DNA from: Microdochium bolleyi
Lineage: Eukaryota; Ascomycota; Sordariomycetes; Xylariales; Microdochiaceae
Direction of reading: 5' to 3'
Assembly: GCA_001566295.1 (NCBI GenBank)
Contig: KQ964248.1
Span: 1,798,001-1,862,000 of the forward strand
DNA length: 64,000 nt
The translations under genes and the position numbers were made by a program. Each line of letters begins with the position of its first letter. The stretch's first letter is position 1. Positions 11,313 through 22,499 of this stretch are shown one piece after another. The notes under the pieces were generated by a model. That model was not told the DNA's origin. It did no database searches and saw only the letters and a list, made by a program, of their open reading frames with translations.

Positions 11313-12946
11313 TTACGGCACACGGGGAACCTGATTGCTCCCCTGGGCTGACTGCAATTCGGCATCATCGGTGTCCTCCTCTGTCCCCTTGTTCGCTGCT
11401 GTAGCATTCGATCCCGCCGCGGCCGCCTCGTCGTGGCTCTCATGATTCACAAAGATGAACGAGAGCACGACGATCACGGCGCCGACCCAGTACAGGAAGC
11501 TCGACGACTGGCCGTACTGGATCATCTCCCCGACGAGCGAGAGCGGGATCGTCAGGGACAGGCCGACCGTCACGACCAAGGGAGTGGTGAGGAGCATAGC
11601 GTACGCCCACGACATGTCGGCCACAAAGGAGGCGAGCGAGTTGAACTACATGAGGGAGTTTTTGTGAGCTTGGGAAGCCGATCATGCGGTGTCATGAGAG
11701 TTCGTAGGAAGCTTACAATGATGACGGCCCAGACGTGTGCTGCCGGAGGAAATTCGAACTGCATGGTATGAGACGTGTCAGCTTCTGCAGCCAAGATCTG
11801 GGATATGAAAGAGCAGAGTAGTCAGGCTCACAGGCTCGATCCCGGTCGCATGCAGGATGAAGAACATGGGCCAGAGGAAGCTAACGATGATCGCGCCGAC
11901 AAGCCCAAAGAAGACTGGCATATGGACACGGCTCTCGTTGCCGATGCGGATCTTCATGACAACCACATACACGCCATATACCAGCGCGGATATGAATGCC
12001 ATGGCGTCCCCGATGGCGATTTCGCGCTGGCTCTTGTGCGGGAAGTCGCCGCGGCCGTCGTCGTTGTCCTTGCCCGAGAGGTCTATGCTGGAGATCAGCA
12101 CGACGCCGGCCAGCGAGCCCAGCACGGCCAGCAGCTTGCGGATGCTGAAGGACTCGATCTTGAGCAGCGCGCAAAAGATGAGCGTCCAGATGCTGCTCGT
12201 CGAAGTGAGGATCGTGCTGCTCGCGACGCTCGTGTACTCGAGGCACGCCGAGGCGAAGTAGTTGGCGAGCACCCAGAGGACGCTGAACTCCAGGCTCAGC
12301 CACGCCGTCTCGTACAGCGTGAGTTTGTCGTCCTCGGACTGCCGGCGGTCTAGGCGACGACTGCCTGTCTCGAAACCCTCGAGGCTCACCTCGTCGTCGG
12401 CCAACAGTTGATCGTCCGCCATGAAACCCTCTTCCTCCTCGCTGAGTATCTTCGAGTGCTCCACCCGTTGATGTCTCTCTGTCCACGCCTTCAGTGCCAG
12501 GCTTCGGGTCTGCCCGAAGCCGCCGTTTCGTAATATGTATCGTATCGTGATCGGTATAAGTGACATTGCAAATATTGAGCTGTTGATGTAGACAACGAAG
12601 AACGGCTTGTTGAACACGCTATTGGAGAATATAGACTGTGCGACAAGGTCAGTTCTTGATTTTTAATCTTCCTCTTTCCTTGCGATCACGCTGCTCGAAA
12701 GTTGCGGCGGGCACTTACGCTGGCTAGGAAGTTCGAGACAGTCCAGAGGCAGACGGTGACCATCAGGCAGAATAGGCCGAGCGCCCGCCGCCCGAGCCGT
12801 CCCATGCCAAAGTGCTTCATGGACAAGCTCGAGAACCCCGAGTTGAACGAGGCAGCCACGTCTGCTGAATAAGTTGATAATTCAGAGAGTCTGCGCCCCG
12901 GTCGCGACCCAGCCTGCGCGGGTGGCGTCGCTGTCTGGTGTTCCAT
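11313..12946 (-). CDS. DMT-superfamily membrane transporter (SLC35F5 / yeast YML018C type)
   Basis: Four exons (12946-12719, 12635-11832, 11758-11717, 11645-11313), all joined in phase 0, encode 468 residues. Hydrophobic segments begin at about residue 55 (LGLFCLMVTVCLWTVSNFLAS). They continue through NKPFFVVYINSSIFAMSL and then a run of helices after the acidic loop: SVLWVLANYFASACLEYTSV, LLAVLGSLAGVVLISSIDL, GDAMAFISALVYGVYVVVMK and MPVFFGLVGAIIVSFLWPMF. The last helices are in exons 3 and 4. The pattern is that of ten-helix EamA/DMT carriers, and the helix pair around TSVASSTILTSTSSIWTLIF matches the SLC35F/YML018C group of vacuolar or Golgi membrane proteins. The substrate is not known. 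The third exon encodes only 14 residues. The C-terminal tail is polar and acidic. Confidence 0.88.
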
Positions 12947-14211
12947 CGTGAGCCTGGAAGTGTGCCTTCCCACCTTGCTGTGCCGAGCCTCGCCAAAGTG
13001 CTGTCGCAGGTCGCAATTCCGTGCTCCGACGTGCACTTCTGGGCAGTCTTGTGTCTCGCGGTGCTTGTAGGCCTTCCCAGAAGGTAGTTGTTGTTGTCTT
13101 CGTCGTGGTCGTTGTGTCGGCTACTTCCCCGGGAAGTGCTCGGTTGCGTCAGGGATCGTCCCGCGGGCGACTCGGATTCATCGGGCGTGCCGACTTGCAC
13201 ATGCGTGGACGCGAAAACGCATCCGAAGGGCGGCAGAAAGTGCAACGAGAATGTTTCGTGGCCGCGAAGGGAGATGGTAGGTGTCCAGTACCCTGGGCTG
13301 AGCCTGCAGTTCCCTAGCCCGGCTGCAATCGGAGACACACTATCGGCCAGGTACCCGTGCTGAATGACGTGGGGTCCCGCGATATCTACAATCAGATCCC
13401 GAGTCCTCAAGGACTCGTGTCGCATGCACTGCAGAGCACAGTCCTTTGTCGCTAGCTGAACACCGTGATAATCTTCCGTGATCCGCAAGTATGTCGACGA
13501 AAAGCCGCAGAAGGCTGGATGCTTTCAAAACCCCGTGAAGGCGGCAGATGAGTTTTGGCATGACGCCGAGTCGGGACAGGGCTAATCTGAAACGCGCGGC
13601 CTGCCCGTGGATCCCGAACCCAGAGGCACCCGGGACGGCCGCTAAGTTTAGAAGTATAGAGGGCGGCTGCACGTTTCTCGGGCAAAGCCGATCAACCTGC
13701 TCCACCAGATTCCAGCCTCTGCTTGAGCTTCTTTGAATACCCTCTGCAATTGTTATAGGTGTATGCCATGGTAGCGCATGTGAAATTAACAAGACTCACC
13801 CGAACCGCCGTTCAAGCTTCGTGCGAATACGCACCAGAGCCGAAAAGTATCACGGCATCTCAGACTACAGGGACAGCGCTATCATGAAGTAATTATGTCA
13901 AATGAGCCATGTATATAATAAGTCTCTGCCAACTGCTGTAACGACAAGATGGCAAAGAAGGACCAAATGTACTCTCCCATGATCTACGCATTTCAACTCA
14001 AGCACATCCCGACGTAAGGACTATCGAGACTGTGGCCAACACTCTGCGTGGAAAGTCGAATGAGAAGTTCAATCATCCGATCAATGTCTGCGCGAAGTTT
14101 GCCGCTCTCGTGGCTCGATATTTCCAACTCGTCCAGGCGATACATGAAGCTGACAAACAACAAAACTCCCTAACACCATAGACTGGAATAAATTGATGGT
14201 AGCGGGACTGT
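12947..14211. other. Upstream region of the DMT transporter gene
   Basis: This is 1.26 kb between two minus-strand genes. The open frames are short and unconvincing. It should contain the transporter promoter and the YPT7 3' untranslated region. Confidence 0.55.
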
Positions 14212-15299
14212 TCAGCAAGAACATCCGTCGCGCGGGTTCTCGATGTGGATGTTGATGGGATCCTGGAAGTCGCCGCTGAATTCCTCCGACTCCTCCTGGG
14301 CCAAGGCGTTGCGGGCAATCACTGTGAATTCTGGTGTTAGCACTCCTACAAGCACTGGTAGATTAGACCTGGCCACTCACCTTCGAAAGCCTGCTCGACG
14401 TTGATGGCCTCCTTGGCGCTTGTCTCAAAGTAGGGGATGTCGCCCTTGGACTGGCAGAAGGTAGCAGCCCTCTTGGTTGAAATCTGAACACCGGATTAGT
14501 ACACAAGCTCGAGCTTCCTGTGGCCCTTCTGCAAGCTGTCTGATGCACTTACAATGCGCTTGCTCTCCTCAACGTCTATTTTGTTGCCCAAAACAACCTG
14601 CATACAGAGTCAGCATGCCGGGTCAGCGCCCAAGTCTCGTCCTGGAATCTGCTTACGAAGGGGAAGTTCTCGGGGTCCCTAGGCGATGCTTGTATCAGGA
14701 ATTCGTCGCGCCAGCTGTCGAGAGCGTCGAAGCTCTTGGAGTTGTTGACATCGTAGACAAGAACGCAGCAGTCGGCTCCGCGGTAGAAGGCAACACCCAG
14801 GGACTGGAAGCGCTCCTGGCCAGCTGTGTCCCAGAGCTATATTCAGGCAACAGCGCAATGATTAACCTCAGGATTCAGGCCATGGTCCAGGTTTCGGGGT
14901 TCATGCGCGCGCTTCGTTAGGTGGAGTTCGGCCTACCTGCATGGTCACCTGTCTGTCGTCGACAAGCACTTCTCTTGTCAGGAAATCGGCACCGATCGTG
15001 GCCTTGTAGCTGGCGCTGAACTTCTTGTTGACCTAGGATTTGGTAGACGTGTCAGAATGCCAATAAGAACATCAAGAGACAGATCTAGCAGAATGTTTCT
15101 CGAGAGGTCGTGTGGCTTTTGTCGTGAAGTTCGGCACGTACATATTGGTTCATCAAACTGGTCTTGCCGACACCGCTGTCGCCAAGGATGATGACCTGGA
15201 GGAGGAAGTCGACGTCAGTCCATGTATCCAAGAACGACACAATGAAACATCCTGTAGAGACAAGCGCACCTTGAGGAGGACCTTCTTCCGGGATGCCAT
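14212..15299 (-). CDS. YPT7: Rab7-family GTPase Ypt7
   Basis: Seven exons (15299-15270, 15195-15142, 15032-14937, 14836-14657, 14597-14553, 14483-14381, 14321-14212) encode 205 residues, the normal Rab7 length. Ypt7 directs late endosome/vacuole and autophagosome fusion through the HOPS tether. Motifs: P-loop GDSGVGKTS (15-23), the Rab7-type switch I YKATIGADFLTREV, WDTAGQERFQSLGVAFYRGA in switch II, NKID for guanine binding, ETSAKE, and C-terminal Cys-Ser-Cys for double geranylgeranylation. Every splice junction restores the frame, including short exons of 30, 54 and 45 bp. Because of the fragmentation, no single open frame covers much of the protein. Confidence 0.97.
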
Positions 15300-16392
15300 T
15301 GTTGCGAGAGGAGGCTGGCGGTCAACCGAGTCGTGTGAGGTCCGGTGCGGAGAAGGTACTGCCGAGGGGGCTGTCGGCGGGCGAGGCGCGTGCTTGAACG
15401 AGACGGACGCGGCTGTGAGAAGCTGTGTGCCGTCGCGAGGAGTGCTGTATCAGATAGTCGGGCTTCTGGGTCGCTCCGAGGGGTCTCGTGTGTCGATATC
15501 AGGTGAAGAGACTGCAAGCGGTGCTGTTGTGGTGGTGGATAAACAGCGGCGGCAGGTGATGCATGAACGAGGCTAGCAGGCAGCCTGGGCACCCACCCGA
15601 GTTGCTGTGGGGGTTGCGCGCCATACGCAGTAAGCTTGGTGAGCTGCTGTGCTGCAGCATGCAACAAGCCCCCAAAGCCCCAAGCCCGTCGTCATTGGAG
15701 CAACCGCAAAGCTTGGCATGGAGCCCGATCCGCCATAGATAGCTCAATTCGTACCAGTGTTGCACGGTGATGATGAAAAGCACGAGTGGTGTCAAGATGT
15801 GGGCATCATATTGACCAAGCCTCACGTTCGGTATTGATGCACAGTGCTGACGACTTAAATAGAATGATTGAAAGAAGAAGTCTGATTAACTGTCTTGCAT
15901 TTCGAACATTTCGGGAATGTACACAATGTTACTCATATCGTACTTTTACTCAGAGTACATAGAGGATAGCACCAAGGATACCCATGCTACATATCCAAAC
16001 GCCTCTCCTCAGAAAGTTGACAGGCAAAGCTGCTGAGCTTTCAGTGGCGTTGCGTTTCGTATGCTGCATAATCTCGTCAGTCTTCACTTTGATGGATCTC
16101 GTTCTTTCGCCCGCCATACCATCATCCACAGTGTGACGCTGCCGAGCTAGAGATGCTCCGCGCAGCACGATATCATGATGTCATACCACCATCATCCCGT
16201 TCAGCGTGTACACAGGTGAGGTCAGGAGCATAGCTCCTAAAGGCTCCAAGGACGTTCAAGTTGCCTTTAAATAGACGTTTCGCACTTCTTTGTGTTGTTG
16301 TGTGCGTGTAATCCATCCAATTGACATACGAAATATCACACGGCTCACCCTCATCTTCACGAAACACCAAGACTATATCATAAGAATAAATC
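15300..16392. other. Divergent promoter region of YPT7 and the 16393 gene
   Basis: The flanking genes read outward. No convincing open frame, repeat or RNA gene was found in this 1.1 kb. Confidence 0.55.
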
Positions 16393-16995
16393 ATGGTCAC
16401 TCCAATACGGCTCGGCTCCGCGCTCCGCGCATCTTGTGCTCCTAGGATCATTCGCCCTCAACAAGCCTACCGCGGGTTCATCACCGGACGTCACCTATCA
16501 GCTCAGCAGGGCTACGGCGACGGCCAGGGCGACCCCGTCGCGTCCAACCCCCAGAAGCAGCCCGAGTCCAACAAGGCGCAGGAGAACTCGGAGCACCCGG
16601 GTCCAGCCCCGCCGGATGTCGGACAGGACAAGAGCGGTGGCGGCAAGTCTCCGGCAGACGCGAGCGCTGCTTCTGGGGGAAGTCGTTCCAAGGAAGCCGC
16701 TGAGACGGGCTCGAGCCCGACGGGAGGCTCCGTTGGCGGTGGAAGCAGTGGTAAAGGTGATAATGACGGCCCCGTGGCGACCGCAAAAGGCGGAGAGGGA
16801 CTGAAGGGACCGACGGGCGAGGGAACACCGCAGCCCAAGGTCATGAATCAGTCAGTCCCTGGTGCGAAGCCTGGACTGACGGAAGAGCAGAAGCGTGAGG
16901 TCGAGAATCACAATGCCGATTTTGACAAGCGGCACGACCGCAGCTCGAAGGCGCCGGATGACCAGGTCAACAAGAAGTTTTGGCAGGGAGAGTAG
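16393..16995 (+). CDS. Small Gly/Ser-rich protein with mitochondrial-type N-terminus
   Basis: A single exon of 200 residues. I do not recognise a named family. The first ~35 residues (MVTPIRLGSALRASCAPRII and onward to RGFITGRHLS) are rich in Arg, Ala and Ser and lack acidic residues, as in a mitochondrial presequence. Residues 40-150 are low complexity (Gly, Ser, Pro, Lys, Glu) and probably disordered. The C-terminal 45 residues are charged and look more constrained (TEEQKREVENHNADFDKRHD, ending NKKFWQGE). Third-position G/C bias in this frame and a well-placed ATG support a real gene. Function is unknown; a small mitochondrial matrix or inner-membrane-associated protein is the best guess. 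Confidence 0.7.
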   Translation: MVTPIRLGSALRASCAPRIIRPQQAYRGFITGRHLSAQQGYGDGQGDPVASNPQKQPESNKAQENSEHPGPAPPDVGQDKSGGGKSPADASAASGGSRSKEAAETGSSPTGGSVGGGSSGKGDNDGPVATAKGGEGLKGPTGEGTPQPKVMNQSVPGAKPGLTEEQKREVENHNADFDKRHDRSSKAPDDQVNKKFWQGE

Positions 16996-18581
16996 GCGAT
17001 ACCCGTTCGCTACTAGCTCTACTGAGCCGTTGACAAAATTCTATGTCACTTAGCTGACAGGCTGTTTCTCTTTAGTGCTGGACCGAAACGAGACGGTACC
17101 GAAACGGACTGGAATGCTTGAGTGAGACATATGGGGGCGCTGCTCTTGTATGATAGCATAGCTTGAGTCCGACTAAACAGAACTGCACCTATATTACATC
17201 GACAGCGAGTTGCGAAGATGAAGCGTGGCGGCCGGCGGTCACAGGAAGCGATCGCTCAGGGGCGAAAGGCTCAACACATTGTGAGCTGCGTGGCTGGAAG
17301 GTGTCCTCACGACGAGCTTGGCATGGTGACTTCGGGTGTCTGATGGGAGCTAAACCACTGCGACGGCCTTGGACTTATGTATGCAACGATGATATGGACG
17401 GTCCTGCAACCTGTGAATGATATCTCGGGCGCGTGTGTACGACATGACATCGAGTCTCCCGTGATTCCAAGTGCCCGAGAATGCCAACGGCACATTCCAG
17501 GGGTCGTGTTTCATCCCCCTGCCGCCTTCTGGATCCGGCAGTGCGGCGGCAGGAGCGCCCCCTCCGTGAATTTGCTGGCGGGCCCCGAGGTCGCTGGCAG
17601 CGGCGTGTCCCACCACTGCAGCCCTGATCACGGGTGGGGCAAATGCCATTTCGAGGTTGTCGCTTCCACATTTGCAACTGAGGTCGGCTGGCGCTGGGAG
17701 ACGCCGACTTTCTCGACACAAGGTGGCACCTGAGCAGAGTGACAAGGCGTCACAGCCACCCGGCCAGCCGCTACAAGCTATGCGACTTCATCTCCTGTTA
17801 GCCGAAATCAGTCGACCTCGCCTCGCCTCGCGCTCGTCGGGCACGAGCACGTCACGTTACAACCGTGCCTTGTCCAACGCTGAGCAGCACAATCGGTCTT
17901 GACAGCGTGCAAGCCGGGATCCGTTGTCCGAGCGGCATGCGGTAGCTCTGGCGTGTTTGCCTCCAGTGGCGATTGCCATCGGCGTCCCAGCCCCTCGGTG
18001 TGGATGCCATCATGCATTCCCCAAGCCAACAAACATCCGCATCCAGTCGATGCTGCCCAGAAACCTCGGCCAAGCGAACGAGCCTTGCTAACTTGTGCTC
18101 ATTTCCAAGATTCGGAGGCGAGGGCGGCCTCAAACCCAGCTGCCGGGCCCGGCCTGGCACGGCGCCCATCACTTAGTCCCAGTTCGGCGCTGGTGCCCTG
18201 CTGTGGCCGTTCAGCTGATCCAGTGGCGTGCGGCCGCCCTATTGGCGAACATCGTTGCAGAGCGCTCGCCAGCCCCCCTGCCCTGCGGGCTGTAAGTGCC
18301 ACGATGGGTGCCCGGCCAAGGCAGATGGTTGGATCACAGCAGGCCAGGCCCCCTCCTGGAACTCCTCATTTCCCTTCTGCCGGCGACGACAGCGCGCTGA
18401 TCCGCCATCCAAGACCCTGGTACCCCCGCAAGGGTCGGGTCGATTTGTTTTCAGTTTTGATGGGCTTGTCCCGCTGTCATCTTGCTTTGTTTCCAGTCTA
18501 CTTCTCTCCAAGACTCGCCATCTTGAGCGTACCGGCACGACGTGTCGTGCATTGCGATACTGTCGCCAATCGCTTTCGACG
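16996..18581. other. Intergenic region upstream of the Thr-rich surface protein
   Basis: This is 1.6 kb between two plus-strand genes. Overlapping open frames appear in several registers, as expected of GC-rich DNA, but none has coding features. It should hold the promoter and leader of the 18582 gene. Confidence 0.5.
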
Positions 18582-20100
18582 ATGGCGCCGATACTGCGCA
18601 GGCTCGCGCTGCTGGGCAGCTTAGCAACAACTTTAGTCCACGTCCACAGCTTCCGGCCAAGCAAGAGGGACATGATTGTGGACACACAGGTGTACGATGG
18701 GCAGGCCCTTGATGCGCCAGAGCTCTTTGCAGCCCAGGATTTGCGACAAAGGGCGGATGCGAGGCTCTGTGGTTCTGCCGATGGAGGTTCGTGCCCATAC
18801 TCGCAGTTATCACCATGCTCCGTCGCAATGGTACGCAAACTAACATAACCACAATTCAGAGTCCATTAGATGCGGCTCGAGTCAGGTCTGCTCGGTTGAC
18901 CACAGTACAAAATCCATTGGCTGCTGTCCAGGATCCAACAAGAAGTGCACCATCGCCTCATCCTGCCAAGGCTTTGGCGGCGACAGCTTCTTCTTTGGCG
19001 GAGGCAGCACTGCGGACTCTATGAGCTGGTGAGATCTCGTCCAGCTTTTCGCTACCTAATGCAAAGTGCGGCGGCTAATTCTCAGCAGCTCAACATTTCC
19101 CCAAAACTCTTGCAAGACATACAATTATGTCGGTGGCCCGTACAGTGGCTACAACCTGTATGAGTGCGGCGTGCTTCCTGACTACATCAAAATCACCATG
19201 CTTGAGCCTCTGGATTCGGACTCGGATCCACCAAGCACAACTACCTCAACCACCGCCCGGCCGAGGCCGACCACCGAGACCACGAGGACATCAACTCGCA
19301 GGCCAAGCACAACCCCGACGACAGTTTCAACGAGGACGCGTGATGACGGACCCAGCAGTACAACAACAACTACTAACGCTTCCACAACATCGAAAGACTT
19401 GCCCACCACAACCACGGATGATGATCTTGTTGCAACCACCACCGGAGCTGCCTTCACATCATCTCGCACGTCTGCGCCTACCGCACCTCCAGTCGTGGCT
19501 GCCGATAGTTCGACGGTACCCCAGGGCACCAATACCGGCGCCATTGTTGGTGGTGTGATTGGTGGCTTGGCAGGCATTGCCATTATCGTTGCTGCGATTC
19601 TCTATTTCTTGTGGTACCGCAAGAAGCGCCATGAGGAGGAGGAGTACTTGCCGGCCATGGGATACACGCAGGACAGCGCGTTCTACTCGCAGCGACCGCT
19701 TGAAACGTCTCAGCACCAAGCACCAACGACCTACGGAGCAGCTAGCGGGGGCGCGGCGCGGGGCTTCAACGGCTTATCACAGAATCCTCCCATGAGTGGT
19801 GCTGCCGGCGCAGCGATGGGTGCGGCAGGTGCGTTGGGAGCGGGAGCGGGAGCGGTAGCAGCGACGAGGCCGAGAGACAGCTACTCTAGACGTTTCGACC
19901 CAGGCAGTGCTTTCTACGGCAAGACTATGGACGACACCGCGGTCTCTCCTGTGAACGGAGCCTATAGCCCTTCAGTCAGCCCACCGGAGTCGCCTGTACC
20001 TGGTGTCGCCCGGCCGGTCTCTCCGCCGCAGGCCTACAACCGGTTCAACCCACCCCCGCCAGACCATTTCCGTGCTTACAAACCATATGAAGGGACCTAG
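18582..20100 (+). CDS. Single-pass cell-surface protein with Cys-rich head and Thr-rich stalk
   Basis: Three exons (18582-18786, 18860-19028, 19086-20100) give 462 residues. There is an N-terminal signal peptide (LRRLALLGSLATTLVHVHSF). Residues ~62-150 are Cys-rich, with a CC pair and spaced single Cys. A long Thr/Ser/Pro stalk (~165-270) is likely O-mannosylated. One transmembrane helix follows at about 277-301 (GAIVGGVIGGLAGIAIIVAA onward), then a basic stop-transfer (YRKKRH) and a Gly/Ala/Pro-rich cytoplasmic tail of about 155 residues. This architecture resembles fungal wall-stress sensors of the Wsc/Mid2 kind, but I cannot confirm a WSC domain. Exon 1 uses the donor at 18787 because a donor 50 bp later would leave the Cys-rich region out of frame. 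Confidence 0.8.
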
Positions 20101-21093
20101 AGGGTCAAACCAGTGGCGGCATCGGGGGCAAAGGGCAAGTCAAGTCGCCCGATGCGTTTTGGGCTTTGGTCTTGGTAGACGTGGGTGATTGGTCGGCACC
20201 CTAGACGAAGACAGCATCATGGGGCTGTTCTCGTGGTGTTGCGTGCTGATCTTCATTTCTCCATGTTTCTCTACTTTTTGAACACATACCCAATCTCGCT
20301 TCTTGCTGGTTACAGCATTAATTTTCGTGTAGATAATTAAAGGTAATCCAATGTTGCCTACTGGCTGCTATTCACACCATTTCTTGCTGGGTGCGACTTT
20401 GTGCGCTTTGATGTGATTTCGGCAAGTGACAGTATTAGGGGTTTTCAGCAGCAATGCTTCGCTCCTGGGAATCGTTGCCGACTTTTGGCCAATCAATATG
20501 TGAAGTCGCAGTACGGTAGACTATGTCATTGACGAGACGTTCATGCCTTACCACACGGAAGAAGCAATGCCTGTGTCGAGTGCCCGTTCTCCTGCAAGTC
20601 TATCTACACGCTAGTTGCATATGACCATTCTCCAAGTGTCAATTGGGCCCACTCGACCTCGCAGTCTTTCTAGCCTTATCTGTGCCCCCACACCCGGTTC
20701 CTTTGCTGTGGTCGTCAAGTGGTGCTGGCAGTCGTCCCCAGGTTGGAACAGGTCCAGCTTTGATCAATTCACAGAGAGGAACCTCGACTCACTCCTCTCC
20801 CAACGGCAAGAATACTGCTTGCATACAGCTTGTGTTTCCAAGGCGGGTTGAGAGATTTCAGACAACCCCACACTCCCTCATCTAGACTTACCCACATACA
20901 ACCTCGAGATCGACACCAGCGCTCCCTCGCAAGAGACTGGGAGAAGAGCTGTACGCCAGCTTCATTGGACAGCTAAGAATACCATACCTGGGTGCCCGCC
21001 GTTACTTTGACATAAAGACACTTCTGGCAGCTCAGTATTAGGCACGTTGAGCACTCTTCCAGCTACTCATCGTCCTTCTCCAGGAACAGCGAG
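20101..21093. other. Intergenic, upstream of the DUF4202 gene
   Basis: Nothing coding is recognised here. It should contain the 3' untranslated region of the surface-protein gene and the promoter/leader of the gene at 21094. Confidence 0.55.
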
Positions 21094-21966
21094 ATGGCAG
21101 CCCTGACAGACATTCCGCCGGTATACGAGCTCGCTCTCAAGCTCATCGACAAGGCCCACGCGGAAGACCCGCGTAGGATCCAGCTCGACAAGGACGGCAA
21201 GGTCGCCAAGGAGCACAACATATTCACACCTCCTGGTGATGCTGCTGCTGCTGCTGCTAGTGCCGCCGAAGGCTCGACAGCTGCAGACAACAGCAACGCG
21301 GTGCCATACGAGCTGCACTATGCGCAGAAGATGACGCGCTGGCTAGCCCTGAGGTGTCCTGATGCATCGCCGGCGCTGCAGGTCGCTTGCCGGGCGCAGC
21401 ATTTTCGTAGGTCAGTTGTCCTGCTACGCTTGGGAACCATTCCTCGGAATTGAACGGGCCTCGGAAGACACTGAGAGTTTGCTCCGCGAGTGATTTTCGT
21501 TTTCGTAAGCTAACACTTTATCAATCTTCACAGATGGGAAATGCCACGTGACACATTTCCCAAGACACGGCCTGGCTACCTGACCTGGCGGGCGAAGCAG
21601 AAGTCCCAGGCAGCCCAGCAGGTCAGCGAGCTCCTGCAGCCGCTCACGTCATGGTCCGCAGACAACGGCTCAGACAGCCAGCAGCCACTGGCCCAGGCCG
21701 ACATCGACCGCATCGCGTCGCTGATACGCAAGGAGAACCTGGCTGCCGATGCTGAGACACAGGTCCTCGAGGACGTGGCGTGCTTGGTCTTCCTCGACGA
21801 TCAGTTTGACGACTTTGAGTCGGCCGCGGGCCTTGACGAGGAGAAGATGGTCGGCTTACTGCGCAAGACGTGGGGTAAGATGAGCTCCGACGGGCAGAAG
21901 CTCGCGCTGGGGATGGACCTGAGTGAGCGGGCGAGGGAGCTGGTTGCCAAGGCGTTGGGCGGCTGA
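21094..21966 (+). CDS. DUF4202 family protein
   Basis: Two exons (21094-21410, 21534-21966) joined across a GTCAGT-CAG intron (AG/A, Arg) encode 249 residues. The sequence matches the DUF4202 pattern found in bacteria and ascomycetes. It shows an N-terminal helix around YELALKLIDKAHAEDP, then YELHYAQKMTRWLALRCPDA, then ALQVACRAQHFRRWEMPRDT spanning the splice, and GYLTWRAKQK. A later conserved helix is VLEDVACLVFLDDQFDDFES. An alanine run interrupts the N-terminal part. The biochemical role is not established; His, Cys and Asp/Glu residues in the conserved blocks could bind metal, but this is speculative. No membrane segment or targeting signal is seen. Confidence 0.85.
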
Positions 21967-22499
21967 GCTCCCTGATCTGACGGTTTCGGGCCATGTACTA
22001 TCATATCTGCGCTTCTGTGATGATTGAATATATCGCTATCCAGAACATTCTCCGGTTTTATTCAATCAAATGGTCAAAAAACAGTATCCAGGGTACGTAA
22101 ATTGACAATACATCTGGATATCTACTGCAGAAATGCGAACCATTGCCAGGTTTCATGGAAGATTCCTTGCTCTATTCTGATTATCATTCCACTGTAGGTC
22201 CTTTGTTCTACTACCTGGCCCTGGAGCTACGTCTCATCCATTGTCGCACTCGGAAACCATCTACGAATTGATGCTCTTTGCAGCTCTGTGTTGCAATTGC
22301 CTCGGCGGCCGCAATCGGAGCGCACGCCGAGAAGGACCGGCCTCCACGGCGGCGAAAGTGGGTCGGATACCCCAGATCTCGGCCGCTGATGGCCCGAACG
22401 TTCCCATCATCTCCAACAATCAGTCACTGAGCACCTCATCACTTCACTTCATTCTTGCAACGACAAGACAGCAGGTCGGCGTGTACTCTGGTCTTGCGC
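21967..22499. other. Intergenic, upstream of the cytochrome b2-like gene
   Basis: This is 0.53 kb between two plus-strand genes. It is AT-richer just after the DUF4202 stop. No coding or repeat feature was seen. Confidence 0.55.

Noticed and set aside
18787..18859. Shorter alternative intron starting at the GTACGC donor near 18833
   Set aside because: It would be under 30 bp and would put the Cys-rich exon in the wrong frame; the donor at 18787 restores the frame.
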